From: Nautilus pompilius
Lineage: Eukaryota; Mollusca; Cephalopoda; Nautilida; Nautilidae
Direction of reading: 5' to 3'
Assembly (NCBI GenBank): GCA_018389105.1
Contig: JACATO010001009.1
Coordinates: 1,635,066 to 1,699,065 of the forward strand
Length of the DNA stretch: 64,000 bases
Made by a program: the position numbers and the translations under genes. The notes under the pieces are model-generated. The model had not been told where the DNA came from and made no database searches. It was given only the letters and a program-made list of their open reading frames with translations. The number at the start of each line of letters is the position of its first letter. Position 1 is the first letter of the stretch. This document shows, piece after piece, positions 28,601 through 36,732 of this stretch.

Positions 28601-31600
28601 TCCAACAATCCAGCCAATCTGTTGCAGAAGGTGTTGTATCTTTGTGCAAGAAATTCCATTACTGCAATTTTAGAAATAGCGTGAATAATAAATCTGTGAT
28701 TGTCTTATATTGGGAATCTGTTCAACAATGATTTGCTAAAAGTCTCTTCAGGAGAAGCTGGACATCAAAAGGTGTACTGAAATTGTCATGGCATCAAGCA
28801 TGCTGAGACAAATGTCATTTAAATTCAAGAAAAAACTACAGCACAGAAATTAAATTTAGAAAATATTAAATGAACATGTGAATTTTAAATAATACATCTT
28901 TCAAAAACAAAATAAGTAATTTTTCAAAAGTATTCTGCTAAATGGTAGTTAATATTATTAAGTTTTTGTTTGATTTTAGTTTCCTAACATAAGATTTTTA
29001 AATAGGTGGATATCTTGACAATTTCTGAACCTAGTTAGACAGACATAAAAAAAGAAAAGAAATGAGGGTGTTACCTGCTCCTGCTTGATTTTCCTGATAC
29101 AGTCTAAAGCCTTAACATAGCGTGTAGAAGCAAAAATGGCATCAAATTTATCCTTCAAGGCTTTTCCTTCACTAAGTGGCCTACAAAAAAGCAGCGAACA
29201 AAAGATTAAAGTCTATTTTAAATAATGGAGAAATTAAAAAAAATAAAATTTAACAATAAATGAATATATTCATATTGATAAGGATCAAATAATATTCCTT
29301 GCTTCAGAACAATCCTTTGTAAAGAGATAGTCTCTGTAAATTAACTCTGTCAGAACATCTTCTGGGTGCAAAAACTTAAAATCATTGATTTCACAGAAGT
29401 CTGAAAAGATTGCTGTTGAAAGGGTTAAATCTCTAACAGTCTGTAAACTACATTAGAAAGAATTAAAGACCTGATCCCGTTGTGGATTTAATATGGAAGT
29501 AAAAGATGTCATCTTCTAAATGGTTTTCTGTAAAGTAGGAACATAAACAAATGAAAGCATAAATGACAAAATTATCTGATTTTGCTAAATAATCTGTCAT
29601 CCACAAACTGAAGCCAGACCTCAGCATAAAGACATTTGGATGATTGATAGAAACATGAAAAATATAACCAGAGTCCAAAAGACACAGCTTTCAGACATGG
29701 TTGTTGTTACCCTTGCACTTTTATTTCTACTTGAATATAAGTTATACAATTTTAAATTTCTGGCATAAAGAAATTGTTAAACACTTTTATCTGTATGAAA
29801 AATCATCCTACATTCAGACAAACTGCAGATTTTTTTTTTACCCAAATGTTTACAATGTGCTTTTGTGCAAATGTTTTTGTCAATTTAAACTTTCTAAGAA
29901 GAATTCCAGTTTTGCTGAAACTGCTATTGCCATGCATTATTTCTTATCAAATTTCTCAGGTTAGAAATAGCAGAGTCGTGAAAACGCCTTGCTTAAAAAA
30001 TGTTCATTCTAAAATTAACTGGTCTGCTTTGCTAGAAATGGTAAAATCTGAATTATTGTCTCTGACAAGGTTATTCAAAAAAAAACAAACAAAATTAGTA
30101 TTCATTCTTGTACAGCATATTTACAAAATGTTCTTCTAATTCTAACTTCCACATTAAATTATTTTTATCAAAAAAATTACAGCAGCAAATGGTTATCCAT
30201 TAAAATTAGAAAATCAAGTATCTAGTGCTTTAAGTCAGTCAGATACAGTGTTTCCAAAACGTTATTTATCCTGTGCTAACCATTTTCAGGTATTTAGAGA
30301 GTTTGATCGCAGAAACTACGTGGCCTAAAACAAATTATTTTCTCAAATACTATTGAGAATAGTACTTCACATTTAAGGACAGTCCCCCACTTAAGGTCTC
30401 ATGTAGTTTACTACATTAAATGTTGAGACTGTAGTTATACATAGATTACACTGATAAGACCATCTATGAGAGGTTTGTTTCTCTTTTGTCTGGTCAACCA
30501 TGATTCTGCCTCACTTAGCCATGTGGCTGGCAGTTAATAGACATAGGTAATGTCAGGATTTTGGGCAGATCCTCTTCAAGGTCAAAGTTAAAAATCATGG
30601 AATTTTTTTTTTATTAGACACCTTAAACCTGCCTTGAACAATCACTTTTCTATTCCTTTGCTTAGCAAATATTTTTTTTTTCCCTCCCCTATTATACTTA
30701 CCATTCATTCACACACTATACACTGGATCCTGTTGGTCTGATTATCAGTTTTCCTTTTGTATATGTTAAGTTTTGTTTTTGTTAACAACGGATAAATTTA
30801 CACCCCAAAATGCCACTGCCAGCCCCTTGTTTTTTTTAGTTCTACTTAAATTTAAGATGTTCCATTCTGAATGTATGTGAAGAATATAATCCAGTCATTC
30901 ATGGAGCTCTGCGCAGCATCTGGCTCTTCAATTTCAGTTAGCTTTCTTGGGATTTTAGTACATCATTCACAATGATGTGGAAGATACTACCTGCATGGTT
31001 TGGAAAGTAGTACGCAAGCAGAGATGGAAACATCTGAGCATCAGAAATCTGGGTTCTACCTAACAAGGTGAGAGCACCCAGCATCAATGAGCACACACCA
31101 AAAGTGTAATGCTTTCTACAAGGGCCTAGTGCTGAAGTAGTCATTTAAAACAATTTATACAAAGTGAATTGCTAATTAGTAACATCTCCAAATCATTTGT
31201 CCAAAGCATTCAACTATTACAGTCTCAATTAAGATATACTGTCTGTTTTTAACAGAAAGTTCTTCCACAAGTATTAGTTATAATAAAATTTAATTAAGTG
31301 CAATCAGTTTTTCTGACATTTAGAAAGGCAGCTGCCAATTTAAAAAAATTTAATATGAAAAAAAAAACAATTCTATTTTCATTTACATCTGTATTGCTTA
31401 ATTATTTAATAAATATTCAATGCAAATTATGGAGAAAGACTCTATTCACTATTTTCTATCTAAAAGTTTGGTGGCTTCAACAAAATGTATAAATATGAAT
31501 CTCTCTTTTACTCGTTCTACCAGTAATAGGACTGTAAAAGTTGTTTCCCACTAGGATATCACCATATTTCTTGCGATTACTCGTAACCTAAAAATTAAAT

Positions 31601-34600
31601 TAACACCACAGAGATAAATGTTAAATACGAAAGATCAGTTTCCACAAATGACACATCAAACCCGCATATAATCACAGCTTTCAGTTTTGTGAGATCTTTC
31701 TTTTCCTTTCCAAATTCATTTTGGTACAATAATTTTCTTCACTATCACCACAAATATATTTCCTCATTTATTAGCACAAATAATTAACCACAACATCAAC
31801 AAGTATTGCTTTTCTAAATCAAAAATACTATAAAACTAATTCAGTTCAAACCCCAGAAAATCTAACTTCAGTATCCAATTGTCAAAGATTTTTTTTTTTT
31901 TTCCGAAATTGCATCTATCTAAAAGCAACCAACACAAATGTTTTTTCACATAATTTTCATGTATCCACAGTGAATGTTATTTAGGATTATAATTTTTCCT
32001 AATATTTTTGTAATGATATGGACAAATGTTTCTGAATCCAGAGGGTTTTTTAATAAGTATATTCAGAGGAGAGTTGGATGTAGATATTCAGGTTAAGGAA
32101 CTCTGCAAAATTCAGAGATATAAGCATTATTGGACTATTACTGTATGGCTACTGAGAAAGAGAGACTTTTCACAAACCGATTGTTTAGCAGTGGGTAAAG
32201 ATGCAGTATCTATGGTATTTCTTTAATAATTATTTGTCAGATGCATGCTACATTTAGGTTCTTATACTTAAAAAAAAATATTTTGTAATTCTGAACTTAA
32301 AAAAAGTAAATATGAATTGTAAGCACGTTCAGTCTGAGTCAATTAGGCTGGTAATTAAGGAAATGCTTTGACTTCACCTTTGGAAAAAATACACTGTTCA
32401 ACATCACAATCATTTACCAACATGAACATAAACAGTCCAGGTATTTTCTTTTCAGTATTTTCTCTGCAAAGTTTGAATAAATGATTCAATTCAGACTTAT
32501 AAAAGTTTAACAACCCGCATTTGTATACAAAATATTTAGAATTACTGCAATGAATAAAGACAGGTTGTTGTTATCTTGGACAGGATTCAATGTCAGGCAC
32601 ATGGATGTAGTTATCACATGAACCCAACGAGTCAGCTAAACCAAATTTGTTTTGACCTGTTATAAAGAAAATTAACCAATGCTTCTTTCACTGTAAGTTA
32701 ATGTTAGAATATTTTAACATTTTATGACTATAAACCATATAGGCATCTTTAATAACTCACAACATATATGCATTAACTGAGCAATTAATTTACCTACCAG
32801 TTGGAATCGTCCTGATGGCAGAATATCACATTTTCCAACACTGGCTTAGAAACTCCAAGAGCTGTAACCATCTAAAAATAAAACAGAATAAATTATTTAT
32901 TTCTACCGTTAGTTGGATAGCTTTCATATCCTGTAGTAGTTCACTGTAGTGTTGTTATATCAACTCGGGACCCAGAAAACCAAAAAAGGAGGAAATGTGT
33001 GAAGACAATGACTAGTACAACTTTCCTGATCTAGCCACACATGTGAAACAAAAAACCATAAATCTTCTGACTGGAAGTGAAGGAAAATCACAGAGGCCAG
33101 CAGACAAGGGTGACAGAATCCCTGCTACTGGCTACTCAGTATAACAAAAGTACCACCTTGTCATCGTTTAATGGAAACTTAAAATCTTAAATACAACAAT
33201 AATAGTAGTAATTTAAAAGGGAGATAACCTACGCAACTACACTGGAGAAGTCATCCTTCCTTTGATAATTTGTACATATATTAGTGTGTTTGAGCATCAT
33301 CATTGGTATACACAAAGCTACATAATCTCTGCTTTACAGAGAGTATTTCAAACAGATGAATAAAAAAATGCAGATTTTGGAGTTGGACAAATAATTGAAA
33401 GAAAACATCATTCATTGACAGAAATTCAATATCACAATTTATACAAGCAAAATTTCTCCATACTATCATTTTTATTTTTAGTATAGTTATGGCCTTTTTT
33501 GATGACCTCAGGAGACTCCCTGGTGGTCATATACTATGATTAATCATTATTTCTTTCAAAATGGTCAAGAAGGCAAAAAATCTATTATACAAAGCAACAC
33601 CCATTTATGCCCTAATATGAATAAAGTTGCTCTGAATAATTAAATGTAAATACTAAAAAAGACACAAATCTTTTTTTTTTTTTAAATTTAGCTTAAAATC
33701 CACTACAACTGCCCCTGTAACCTTGATAATGCTCGTCTACAAATTTAAGAAAAGAAAAGCTGAATAAAACAGTTGTGCAAGAAAACTATCAAAATAAGTG
33801 TCTTGGTAAAGATGAGTCTCAAAGCAGGTTAAAATGTTTCACAAACCAAGGGGCAAAATAAATTAATGACAATTAATATCTATGATCAAAGCATTTAGCA
33901 GTTACTTCACTTGAGTACACACAAAATTAAGTATTAATTTGATATTAATTAATATAAACAATTTGTTGCTTAATCTTTCTCCTATTACCTAGTTTTAAAA
34001 AAGCATATTCCAAAGCAAAAATTAATTTCCTCATCTTGATACTAACAAAGATCATCACAATAGATATGCGTGATGAGCTGAAGTTGTTTCAATTATGATG
34101 ATTGCTTTACATGAAATATTATTGATTCTAACCAAGTTGACATTTACCTCTCTGTCAATCTCAGCACATTTCTGAGTAATGCTTTTCTTTTCCCCATCTG
34201 GTCCACGACGTGCGATGATGCCATCTAGTGTCCGCATTTCAACTTTCTTTGGCTGAAAAGTTGAACATTGCAGTTAAATGAAAAATCCTAATGCGTATCT
34301 ACACAAGGGAAACAAGATTCATTGTGCACCATGATGACTGTTTCTCATAAATACATACATTGCATTTTCAGGTATACTTTCATTAATAGTAAATCCATGG
34401 AAAACATACTAGATTCACTTTTCGTTATTCAGTTTAATTTACATGAATAATTCAAATGAAATGTTGCGAGCTATTCACATACCTTAAAATGTATACAGTA
34501 GACATGACCAAGCACAATCACTATAAATTCACCTCAAATGGTTCTTAACATTGCATGGCATTCCAATCCGTGGAAAGAGCTACTTTATAAGATACAATCT

Positions 34601-36732
34601 TGAGGCTTTGCTATGTCCAATATTTATCCACTGCTGTCTGAGCAGATAAATGATGAGATCCGAGGTATGATCACTCAAGATCTCCACATAACCAAGAGAT
34701 GATTCGCTGTTAGATTCCATCGTGTATCAAGTAAATAAGCAAACTCAGTAATCACGTGGTTCACAGTAGCTTCTATAGTAAAATCACTTTTGCAGGAAAA
34801 CAGAACATAATAAATAGTAAGAGGAAGTGATATTTTGACAAGTGTACATCCTTCTATATGTACTATCTTTAATATCGATGGAAGTGATCATTAAATAAAT
34901 CAGTGCCTGGCTGGTTTCAGCTGATTTAAATTGGAAAGGATTCAATTATTTTAATTTGCATAAAAAGTGAATATAATTCTGTTTTAAAGAGAGTGGTGAC
35001 AGAATTAACAATTGTAACTTACTTTCTGTGTTGCTACCATTGAGCGCTGGACTACACACTGCTGCCCAGATATGTCCAGAAATTGCAGCTTTATCTGACC
35101 TTTCACCTCTCTCAGATTGGCCACCTATGAAATGAAATACCAGAAAGCATAAACTGACATAGTTACATCCCTAACTGATTCATTTATTTCCAAGCACTAG
35201 TGCAATTGGGTAGTGAGCATCAAACAAAACATAAAATTAAATAATAAAAAGGAACAGTTGATAAATCATATAGATGTACCAGTTTATAAGTTTCTATGCC
35301 AACAACCTCATACCAAAGTATATGATTAATTATTATTTCACTTTATATATCTGAAGATTAAATATTAATTTTCATCTAAATAAAACATGTAGAAACATTT
35401 TGGTCTCTGTCTGTTCAAATTCAGTTTTTTATTGAAGAAACAAATAATGTGAAAGTGAATGCATTTCTCACATTGGACATCATTTCCCCTCGAGTGAATA
35501 CCAGTTTATGCTCAGTGGTTTTAACTTTATTTATTTCCTAGTGATCTCAAGTCTAGTTTGCCTTACCTTGGGGTCGTGAATGAAAGCTGCTCCTGTTTTG
35601 CTTCCTGAAGGAAGATCACCTGTAGTCAAGTACTTCAGACACTCTATAATGGTCTTTTAAAAAAAAGGAATTAAAAAAGAATTATGAAAAAGGCATAACT
35701 TGCTGACACTTTATTACCATGAAAAACACCGTGAAAGAAACAATGATAAATTCTACAGGATGCAAAGTTGGAACAATCTAAGCAAAGCTCAAAATTCTTG
35801 AAATGTGTGACTGAACTTGAAAAATGTAGACCATGCTATCACAACTCTCGTTACATACATGCCACACAAACTAGCCCTCCATGAGGCAAATGAAAAGCAG
35901 CTACTACATATTAATTTAATGTTTTCTGCTATTTTGCATGATTCATAATTGTACATCTGTACCACAATAAAAATTACTGATGCTACATTCTCATTTCCTT
36001 CTGTAAATGGGATCAGAACCAGTTTGTAAAAGTTCTTCCATTTTTGCTCCATCTTAATATTTTGAAATCTTAAAATGTAAAAATTTGTCCAAAATATTGC
36101 AGAATTCAACAATACCACAGAATTTTTCAAAACGTTTGTCTATGGCTAGGATGGAGTCAAATATGAAATAGCTCGATCTGAGATAACCTTAAAACAAGAT
36201 TTTCTACCTGTTGAATCCCTTTTAAAATTTCAAATGACTTGTAAAAAGATTACATTTTCCTTATCACTCAGCGTACTTTGTTACCCAAATCATTTTGGAA
36301 AAATTCAAAGATATTTTTCCAGATTGTGAGCATCAAGCATACAACATAGTTCTGTTTAGCTTCAGTCTATGCGGAAGCCATGTTTCAACTTCATTACCAC
36401 TTTCAAGTTTAACTAAATTTAAAACCACACTGTACAAACTCCACAAATATTATAAAGATTTAGTTAGCATTATTGATTATGATGATTCCACACTCAGCAC
36501 TGGATTGGACTGATCCATTCCTGTGATGTAATGAAGATTGTTTCCTACTGTTCTTTCATTTGCTTCTGGCAACTCAAAACCGTAGAGAGTTCATTCTACA
36601 TACTGTTTTTCCTGTTCCATTCTGGCCCAGAATCAAGGTGAGAGGAGAGAAGAAGTGCAGCAGCTGCTTGTCCGAGTCACCATGTCCAAAACTTCGAATT
36701 CCCTGTATGCTCATTTTCTCAATTGTAGACAT
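1..36732 (-). CDS. RAD50: RAD50, 5' half of the gene (19 coding exons seen, gene continues left of the window)
   Basis: RAD50 is the SMC-like ATPase of the MRE11-RAD50-NBS1 complex, which tethers and processes DNA double-strand breaks in the nucleus. The joined exons follow the order of the vertebrate protein: start [16 protein letters not shown], Walker A GQNGTGKT, then CAEIDRE, Q-loop region [26 protein letters not shown], and long heptad-rich coiled coil. The coding parts add up to 1758 nt (about 586 residues). The CXXC zinc hook, descending coil and C-terminal ATPase lobe are not in the window. Introns range from 320 bp to about 5 kb and are full of transposon remnants. Exons 8 and 9 contain frame-breaking indels, so this is either a locus with local sequence errors or a damaged copy. 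Seventeen of 19 exons are open with good splice sites, which favours a functional gene. Confidence 0.93.
574..973. mobile_element. MITE with Tc1/mariner-type inverted ends
   Basis: Left end TACATTAGTGGCCAAAATTA; right end, read inverted, TACATTGGCAGCCCAAATTA, with TA at both borders. The 400 bp between are AT-rich and have no ORF. Ends and TA border fit a non-autonomous Tc1/mariner element. It resembles the element at 24399-24652, whose ends also have the GGCCAAAATTA block. Confidence 0.55.
1680..1772 (-). CDS. RAD50: RAD50 coding exon 19 (last one seen)
   Basis: One base, 30 codons and two bases. Reads [20 protein letters not shown] then [10 protein letters not shown], corresponding to vertebrate [20 protein letters not shown]. 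Acceptor ttgtttaag, donor GTAAGT. Its phase joins directly to exon 18 (AG plus A gives Arg). However, the ~30-residue segment present between these parts in vertebrate RAD50 has no counterpart that I could find in the intervening intron. Confidence 0.85.
1843..2226. mobile_element. hAT-type MITE, single copy, related to the MITE inside the large tandem array
   Basis: Ends are CAGTGTTTCTCAAAG and, inverted, CAGGGTTTCTCAAA, typical of hAT elements, 384 bp apart. The flanks GTTATATG and TTATGAAG could be a decayed 8-bp target duplication. Internal blocks such as TTGACAGTTAACAGTAGG and GTATTGTAAGTATTAG recur, inverted with respect to the plus strand, in every unit of the array at 43.6-64 kb. No coding capacity. 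Lies in RAD50 intron 18, just upstream of exon 19 in transcription order. Confidence 0.75.
4120..5690 (-). pseudogene. Degraded Tigger/pogo (CENP-B/jerky-like) transposase
   Basis: Reading the minus strand there is an HTH remnant near 5598-5650 ([17 protein letters not shown]). The open stretch 5110-5415 follows, with [20 protein letters not shown] (first catalytic Asp region of the DDE domain). The open stretch 4798-5004 has [14 protein letters not shown] and [15 protein letters not shown] (second Asp and the LQPMDQ-like motif). A C-terminal part down to about 4120 is recognisable but full of stops. The pieces are in different frames, so it is inactive. Terminal repeats could not be defined with confidence. 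Confidence 0.85.
6831..6929 (-). CDS. RAD50: RAD50 coding exon 18
   Basis: One base, 32 codons and two bases. Reads [20 protein letters not shown] then [10 protein letters not shown], matching vertebrate [20 protein letters not shown] and DKDEQIRK. Acceptor is a T-run ending taag; donor GTTAGT, a weaker type. Confidence 0.9.
6930..10448 (-). other. RAD50 intron 17
   Basis: Intron of 3519 bp. It contains a degraded fragment of an uncharacterised element family at about 7860-8480. The remainder is AT-rich. A 68-codon minus-strand ORF at 8942-9148 is not recognised and shows no other sign of being a gene. Confidence 0.65.
7860..8480 (+). pseudogene. Degraded fragment of a repeat-associated protein family (LPGxHAxxGC type)
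   Basis: Plus-strand translation shows, in order and across frames: [20 protein letters not shown], then [18 protein letters not shown], then [12 protein letters not shown] with ANYISTLWK, then [14 protein letters not shown]. These resemble the blocks (DTDVxVLLLYH, CxALPGxHAFTGCD, LPPxxxxLKQHxxRxxYQ, GWxxEDGxY) of an uncharacterised protein family that is repeated in many invertebrate genomes. Stops and frame changes show it is dead. Family recall is from memory and no function is assigned. Confidence 0.5.
10449..10561 (-). CDS. RAD50: RAD50 coding exon 17
   Basis: Thirty-seven codons plus two bases. Reads [20 protein letters not shown] then EGRLTEL, corresponding to vertebrate LKMEVISLQNEKADLDRTL. 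Acceptor gctttcag, donor GTAGGT; phase 2 at the end. Confidence 0.9.
10562..13221 (-). other. RAD50 intron 16
   Basis: Intron of 2660 bp. It holds a degraded ZBED-type hAT fragment (about 11455-11930). At 12470 there is a block starting GGTCATTCCATGTCAAGTGG, and at 12788 a TTAACCCTTTCCTGTCGG motif. Otherwise unassigned. Confidence 0.65.
11455..11930 (-). pseudogene. Degraded ZBED5/SCAND3-like hAT transposase, N-terminal part
   Basis: Minus-strand translation reads [20 protein letters not shown], then GECVEC (first Cys pair of a BED-type finger), later HYSRKFY and finally [20 protein letters not shown] with small differences. This order is that of hAT-derived ZBED5/SCAND3-like proteins: BED finger, then the conserved KxxxIPLSxxTVxRRI block. 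Multiple stops and frame changes occur, and the catalytic domain is absent downstream. Confidence 0.7.
13222..13323 (-). CDS. RAD50: RAD50 coding exon 16
   Basis: Thirty-four codons, phase 0 to 0. Reads [20 protein letters not shown] then ELTGELEKV. Coiled coil in the position of vertebrate [20 protein letters not shown]. Acceptor cttttcag, donor GTAAGT. Confidence 0.9.
13324..16915 (-). other. RAD50 intron 15
   Basis: Intron of 3592 bp containing the MULE/FLYWCH pseudogene (14035-15324) and its flanks. The stretch 15325-16915 is AT-rich with nothing I can assign. Confidence 0.7.
14035..15324 (+). pseudogene. Degraded MULE transposase with N-terminal FLYWCH zinc finger
   Basis: An open stretch begins [20 protein letters not shown] and contains [17 protein letters not shown], a FLYWCH finger (Trp-x-Cys and Cys-x-Gly-Arg). 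After a frame change, 14456-14695 reads [14 protein letters not shown] and YTVHAII, the DDE-domain start (catalytic Asp in CDGT) of Mutator-like elements. The 3' part 15034-15324 reads [20 protein letters not shown] and ends in a stop. Frame breaks separate the three parts. FLYWCH-MULE proteins of this kind are common in molluscs and arthropods. It lies antisense within RAD50. Confidence 0.85.
16916..17020 (-). CDS. RAD50: RAD50 coding exon 15
   Basis: Thirty-five codons, phase 0 to 0. Reads [20 protein letters not shown] then [10 protein letters not shown], coiled coil matching the vertebrate KQIDEIRDKKTGLGRIIE region. Acceptor cttgctgtag, donor GTAAGT. Confidence 0.92.
17021..17822 (-). other. 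RAD50 intron 14
   Basis: Intron of 802 bp, AT-rich, with nothing recognisable inside. Confidence 0.7.
17823..17923 (-). CDS. RAD50: RAD50 coding exon 14
   Basis: Two bases plus 33 codons. Reads [20 protein letters not shown] then [13 protein letters not shown], corresponding to vertebrate FERGPFSERQIKNFHKLV. Acceptor gtttgtag, donor GTAAGG; phase 0 at the end. Confidence 0.92.
17924..20044 (-). other. RAD50 intron 13
   Basis: Intron of 2121 bp. Several short ORFs on both strands between 18000 and 18660 suggest an old repeat, but I could not assign it. The rest is AT-rich non-coding. Confidence 0.65.
20045..20114 (-). CDS. RAD50: RAD50 coding exon 13
   Basis: Twenty-three codons plus one base. 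Reads [20 protein letters not shown], matching vertebrate [23 protein letters not shown]. Acceptor tttcaacag, donor GTAAAA; phase 1 at the end. Confidence 0.92.
20868..21907 (+). mobile_element. Internally deleted SETMAR-like mariner element
   Basis: Left end TTAGGTCGTTACAAAAGTTT and a near-perfect inverted right end (21882-21907) are flanked by TA on both sides, the mariner target duplication. Between them the plus strand encodes pieces of a mariner transposase: NEHTVQ, then [20 protein letters not shown] (HTH region), DKWVPHEL (the WVPHEL linker motif) and [17 protein letters not shown]. The part between the WVPHEL region and ITAERYC, which should carry the first catalytic Asp, is missing. 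Only traces of the C-terminus remain. Stops are present, so it is inactive. Confidence 0.88.
22741..22894 (-). repeat. 154-bp tandem duplication copying the end of exon 12 and its splice donor
   Basis: The segment 22741-22894 repeats 22895-23048 with only a few differences (for example TACGAC/TACCAC and CTTTGGG/CATTGGG). It includes about 40 nt of exon 12 coding sequence, the donor GTGAGT and about 100 bp of intron. The gene reads right to left, so the true exon uses the right-hand copy and the left-hand copy lies within the intron. It has no good acceptor, although AATCCAG at the junction could act as a cryptic one. Confidence 0.9.
23003..23104 (-). CDS. RAD50: RAD50 coding exon 12
   Basis: Thirty-four codons, phase 0 to 0. 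Reads [20 protein letters not shown] and ends QEAE before donor GTGAGT; acceptor catttttcag. Similar to vertebrate LLNQEKSELLVEQGRL. The 3' part of this exon, its donor and the adjacent intron are duplicated in tandem immediately downstream (copy at 22741-22894). Confidence 0.92.
23105..23517 (-). other. RAD50 intron 11
   Basis: Intron of 413 bp with nothing recognisable inside. Confidence 0.7.
23518..23594 (-). CDS. RAD50: RAD50 coding exon 11
   Basis: Two bases and 25 codons. Reads [20 protein letters not shown], coiled coil after the FQG motif. Acceptor ctgtattgcag; donor GTTTGT, which is weaker than the GTAAGT-type donors elsewhere in the gene. Confidence 0.88.
24399..24652. mobile_element. 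MITE with Tc1/mariner-type imperfect inverted ends
   Basis: Left end TACAGTGTTGGCCAAAATTA; right end, inverted, TACACTGGTGGGCATAATTA, 254 bp apart, with TA borders. No ORF. The end sequence resembles that of the 574-973 element, so the two may be related families. Confidence 0.55.
24761..24772 (+). repeat. Homopolymer run of 12 G
   Basis: Uninterrupted G12 in intron 10. On the RAD50 sense strand it reads as C12. Length may be unstable or misassembled. Confidence 0.9.
24994..25071 (-). CDS. RAD50: RAD50 coding exon 10
   Basis: Two bases, 25 codons and one base. Reads [16 protein letters not shown] then QKNIKNEFQ. It corresponds to vertebrate SRKKQMEKDNSELEEK and ends at the conserved FQG (Gly split across the intron). 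Acceptor cttttcag, donor GTACTT. Confidence 0.9.
25072..26098 (-). other. RAD50 intron 9
   Basis: Intron of 1027 bp containing a small inverted-repeat element at 25601-25840. The rest is AT-rich. Confidence 0.7.
25601..25840. mobile_element. MITE with mariner-like ends
   Basis: Inverted repeats CGTAAACTTTACTATACAGT at 25607 onward and TAAGACTGTATAGTAACTTT at 25808 onward match over about 22 bp with one small gap. The right end continues into ACACCCTGTA, the inverted TACAGGGTGT start seen in many mariner-type MITEs. The outer left end is eroded. The GC-richer interior has no recognisable transposase. Confidence 0.6.
26099..26158 (-). pseudogene. RAD50: RAD50 coding exon 9, one-base frameshift
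   Basis: Acceptor ttttcttttcag and donor GTAAAT bound 60 nt. The start reads EKLDN and the end reads [15 protein letters not shown] in another frame; the ending phase (ATT G) joins exactly onto exon 10 (AA AAA). One base is missing after the GAC codon relative to an open reading. The pattern resembles the vertebrate KLDNEIKALDSRKKQ coiled-coil segment. It is the second consecutive exon with a frame error, about 0.8 kb from exon 8. Confidence 0.75.
26159..26971 (-). other. RAD50 intron 8
   Basis: Intron of 813 bp between the two frame-broken exons. Nothing recognisable inside. Confidence 0.6.
26972..27057 (-). pseudogene. RAD50: RAD50 coding exon 8, frame-broken
   Basis: Acceptor tttttacag and donor GTAAGT bound an 86-nt segment whose pieces resemble RAD50 coiled coil in different frames: [12 protein letters not shown], then LEKSIGTL, then KLQPVE. 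Exon 7 ends in phase 0, and reading on in phase 0 reaches TAG after four codons. The breaks sit at a run of eight A, after an AAG codon, and after the TTA of SIGTL. The expected protein segment lies between exon 7 and exon 9 material, so position and content fit exon 8. Either a local cluster of sequencing errors or genuine decay of this copy. Confidence 0.7.
27058..27377 (-). other. RAD50 intron 7
   Basis: Intron of 320 bp, the shortest seen, with no recognisable content. Confidence 0.65.
27378..27446 (-). CDS. RAD50: RAD50 coding exon 7: start of coiled coil
   Basis: Twenty-three codons, phase 0 to 0. Reads [14 protein letters not shown] near its end, matching vertebrate ELKYLKQYKEKACE. 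First part of the ascending coiled coil. Acceptor catctttcag, donor GTGAGT. Confidence 0.92.
27447..29074 (-). other. RAD50 intron 6
   Basis: Intron of 1628 bp with a LINE reverse-transcriptase remnant at about 27655-27925. The part 28370-28830 is slightly richer in GC and may be another old repeat that I could not name. Confidence 0.65.
27655..27925 (+). pseudogene. Fragment of a LINE reverse-transcriptase C-terminal region
   Basis: Plus-strand translation reads [12 protein letters not shown], then ADQAQNPHH, and further on [10 protein letters not shown]. These match the C-terminal blocks of non-LTR retrotransposon polymerases (LYKxLVRPxLEY, xxAWNPH, RGDLIExFKI) in the correct order and spacing. 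Stops are frequent and no ends are preserved. Confidence 0.65.
29075..29180 (-). CDS. RAD50: RAD50 coding exon 6
   Basis: One base plus 35 codons. Completes the Trp and continues [20 protein letters not shown] then [15 protein letters not shown]. This is the conserved RAD50 stretch (vertebrate [21 protein letters not shown]) at the transition from ATPase lobe to coiled coil. Acceptor ttttttgtag, donor GTAACA, phase 0 at the end. Confidence 0.93.
29181..32797 (-). other. RAD50 intron 5
   Basis: Intron of 3617 bp, strongly AT-rich, with several T and A runs (for example near 31889). Short unrelated ORFs occur at 29774-30139 (plus) and 30938-31144 (minus). I recognise none of them and see no named repeat. 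Confidence 0.6.
32798..32871 (-). CDS. RAD50: RAD50 coding exon 5: Q-loop region
   Basis: Twenty-four codons plus two bases, residues 142-165. Reads [20 protein letters not shown]; the Gln in FCHQ is the family's Q-loop glutamine, which senses the ATP gamma-phosphate and magnesium. The exon ends within the Trp codon (TG, phase 2), completed by the first base of exon 6. Donor GTAGGT. Confidence 0.93.
32872..34147 (-). other. RAD50 intron 4
   Basis: Intron of 1276 bp, AT-rich, with nothing recognisable inside. Confidence 0.7.
34148..34252 (-). CDS. RAD50: RAD50 coding exon 4
   Basis: Thirty-five codons, phase 0 to 0, residues 107-141. Contains [19 protein letters not shown] and ends KCAEIDRE, the conserved RAD50 motif before the Q-loop region. 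Acceptor cttttcag, donor GTAAAT. Confidence 0.93.
34253..35022 (-). other. RAD50 intron 3
   Basis: Intron of 770 bp with nothing recognisable inside. Confidence 0.7.
35023..35124 (-). CDS. RAD50: RAD50 coding exon 3
   Basis: Thirty-four codons, phase 0 to 0, residues 73-106. Contains [15 protein letters not shown] and [11 protein letters not shown], corresponding to the vertebrate beta-sheet region with QIRLQFRDVNGE and VQRSMVCTQK in the N-terminal ATPase lobe. Acceptor ttcatag, donor GTAAGT. Confidence 0.93.
35125..35566 (-). other. RAD50 intron 2
   Basis: Intron of 442 bp with nothing recognisable inside. Confidence 0.7.
35567..35653 (-). CDS. RAD50: RAD50 coding exon 2
   Basis: Twenty-nine codons, phase 0 to 0, residues 44-72. 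Begins [17 protein letters not shown] and ends FIHDPK, matching the segment right after Walker A in RAD50 (vertebrate [23 protein letters not shown]). Acceptor ttttaaaag and donor GTAAGG. Confidence 0.93.
35654..36603 (-). other. RAD50 intron 1 (first intron within the coding sequence)
   Basis: Intron of 950 bp with donor GTATGT and acceptor taaaag. No recognised repeat inside. Confidence 0.7.
36604..36732 (-). CDS. RAD50: RAD50 coding exon 1: start codon and Walker A
   Basis: Residues 1-43. The ATG at 36732 begins [16 protein letters not shown], the expected RAD50 N-terminus, so this start is preferred over an upstream in-frame ATG in the presumed 5' UTR. The exon ends GQNGTGKT (Walker A, phosphate-binding loop) and is followed directly by the donor GTATGT. 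The boundary falls after the final Thr codon (phase 0). Vertebrate RAD50 has GPNGAGKT here, so Pro and Ala are replaced by Gln and Thr while the essential Gly-Lys-Thr is kept. Confidence 0.93.
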
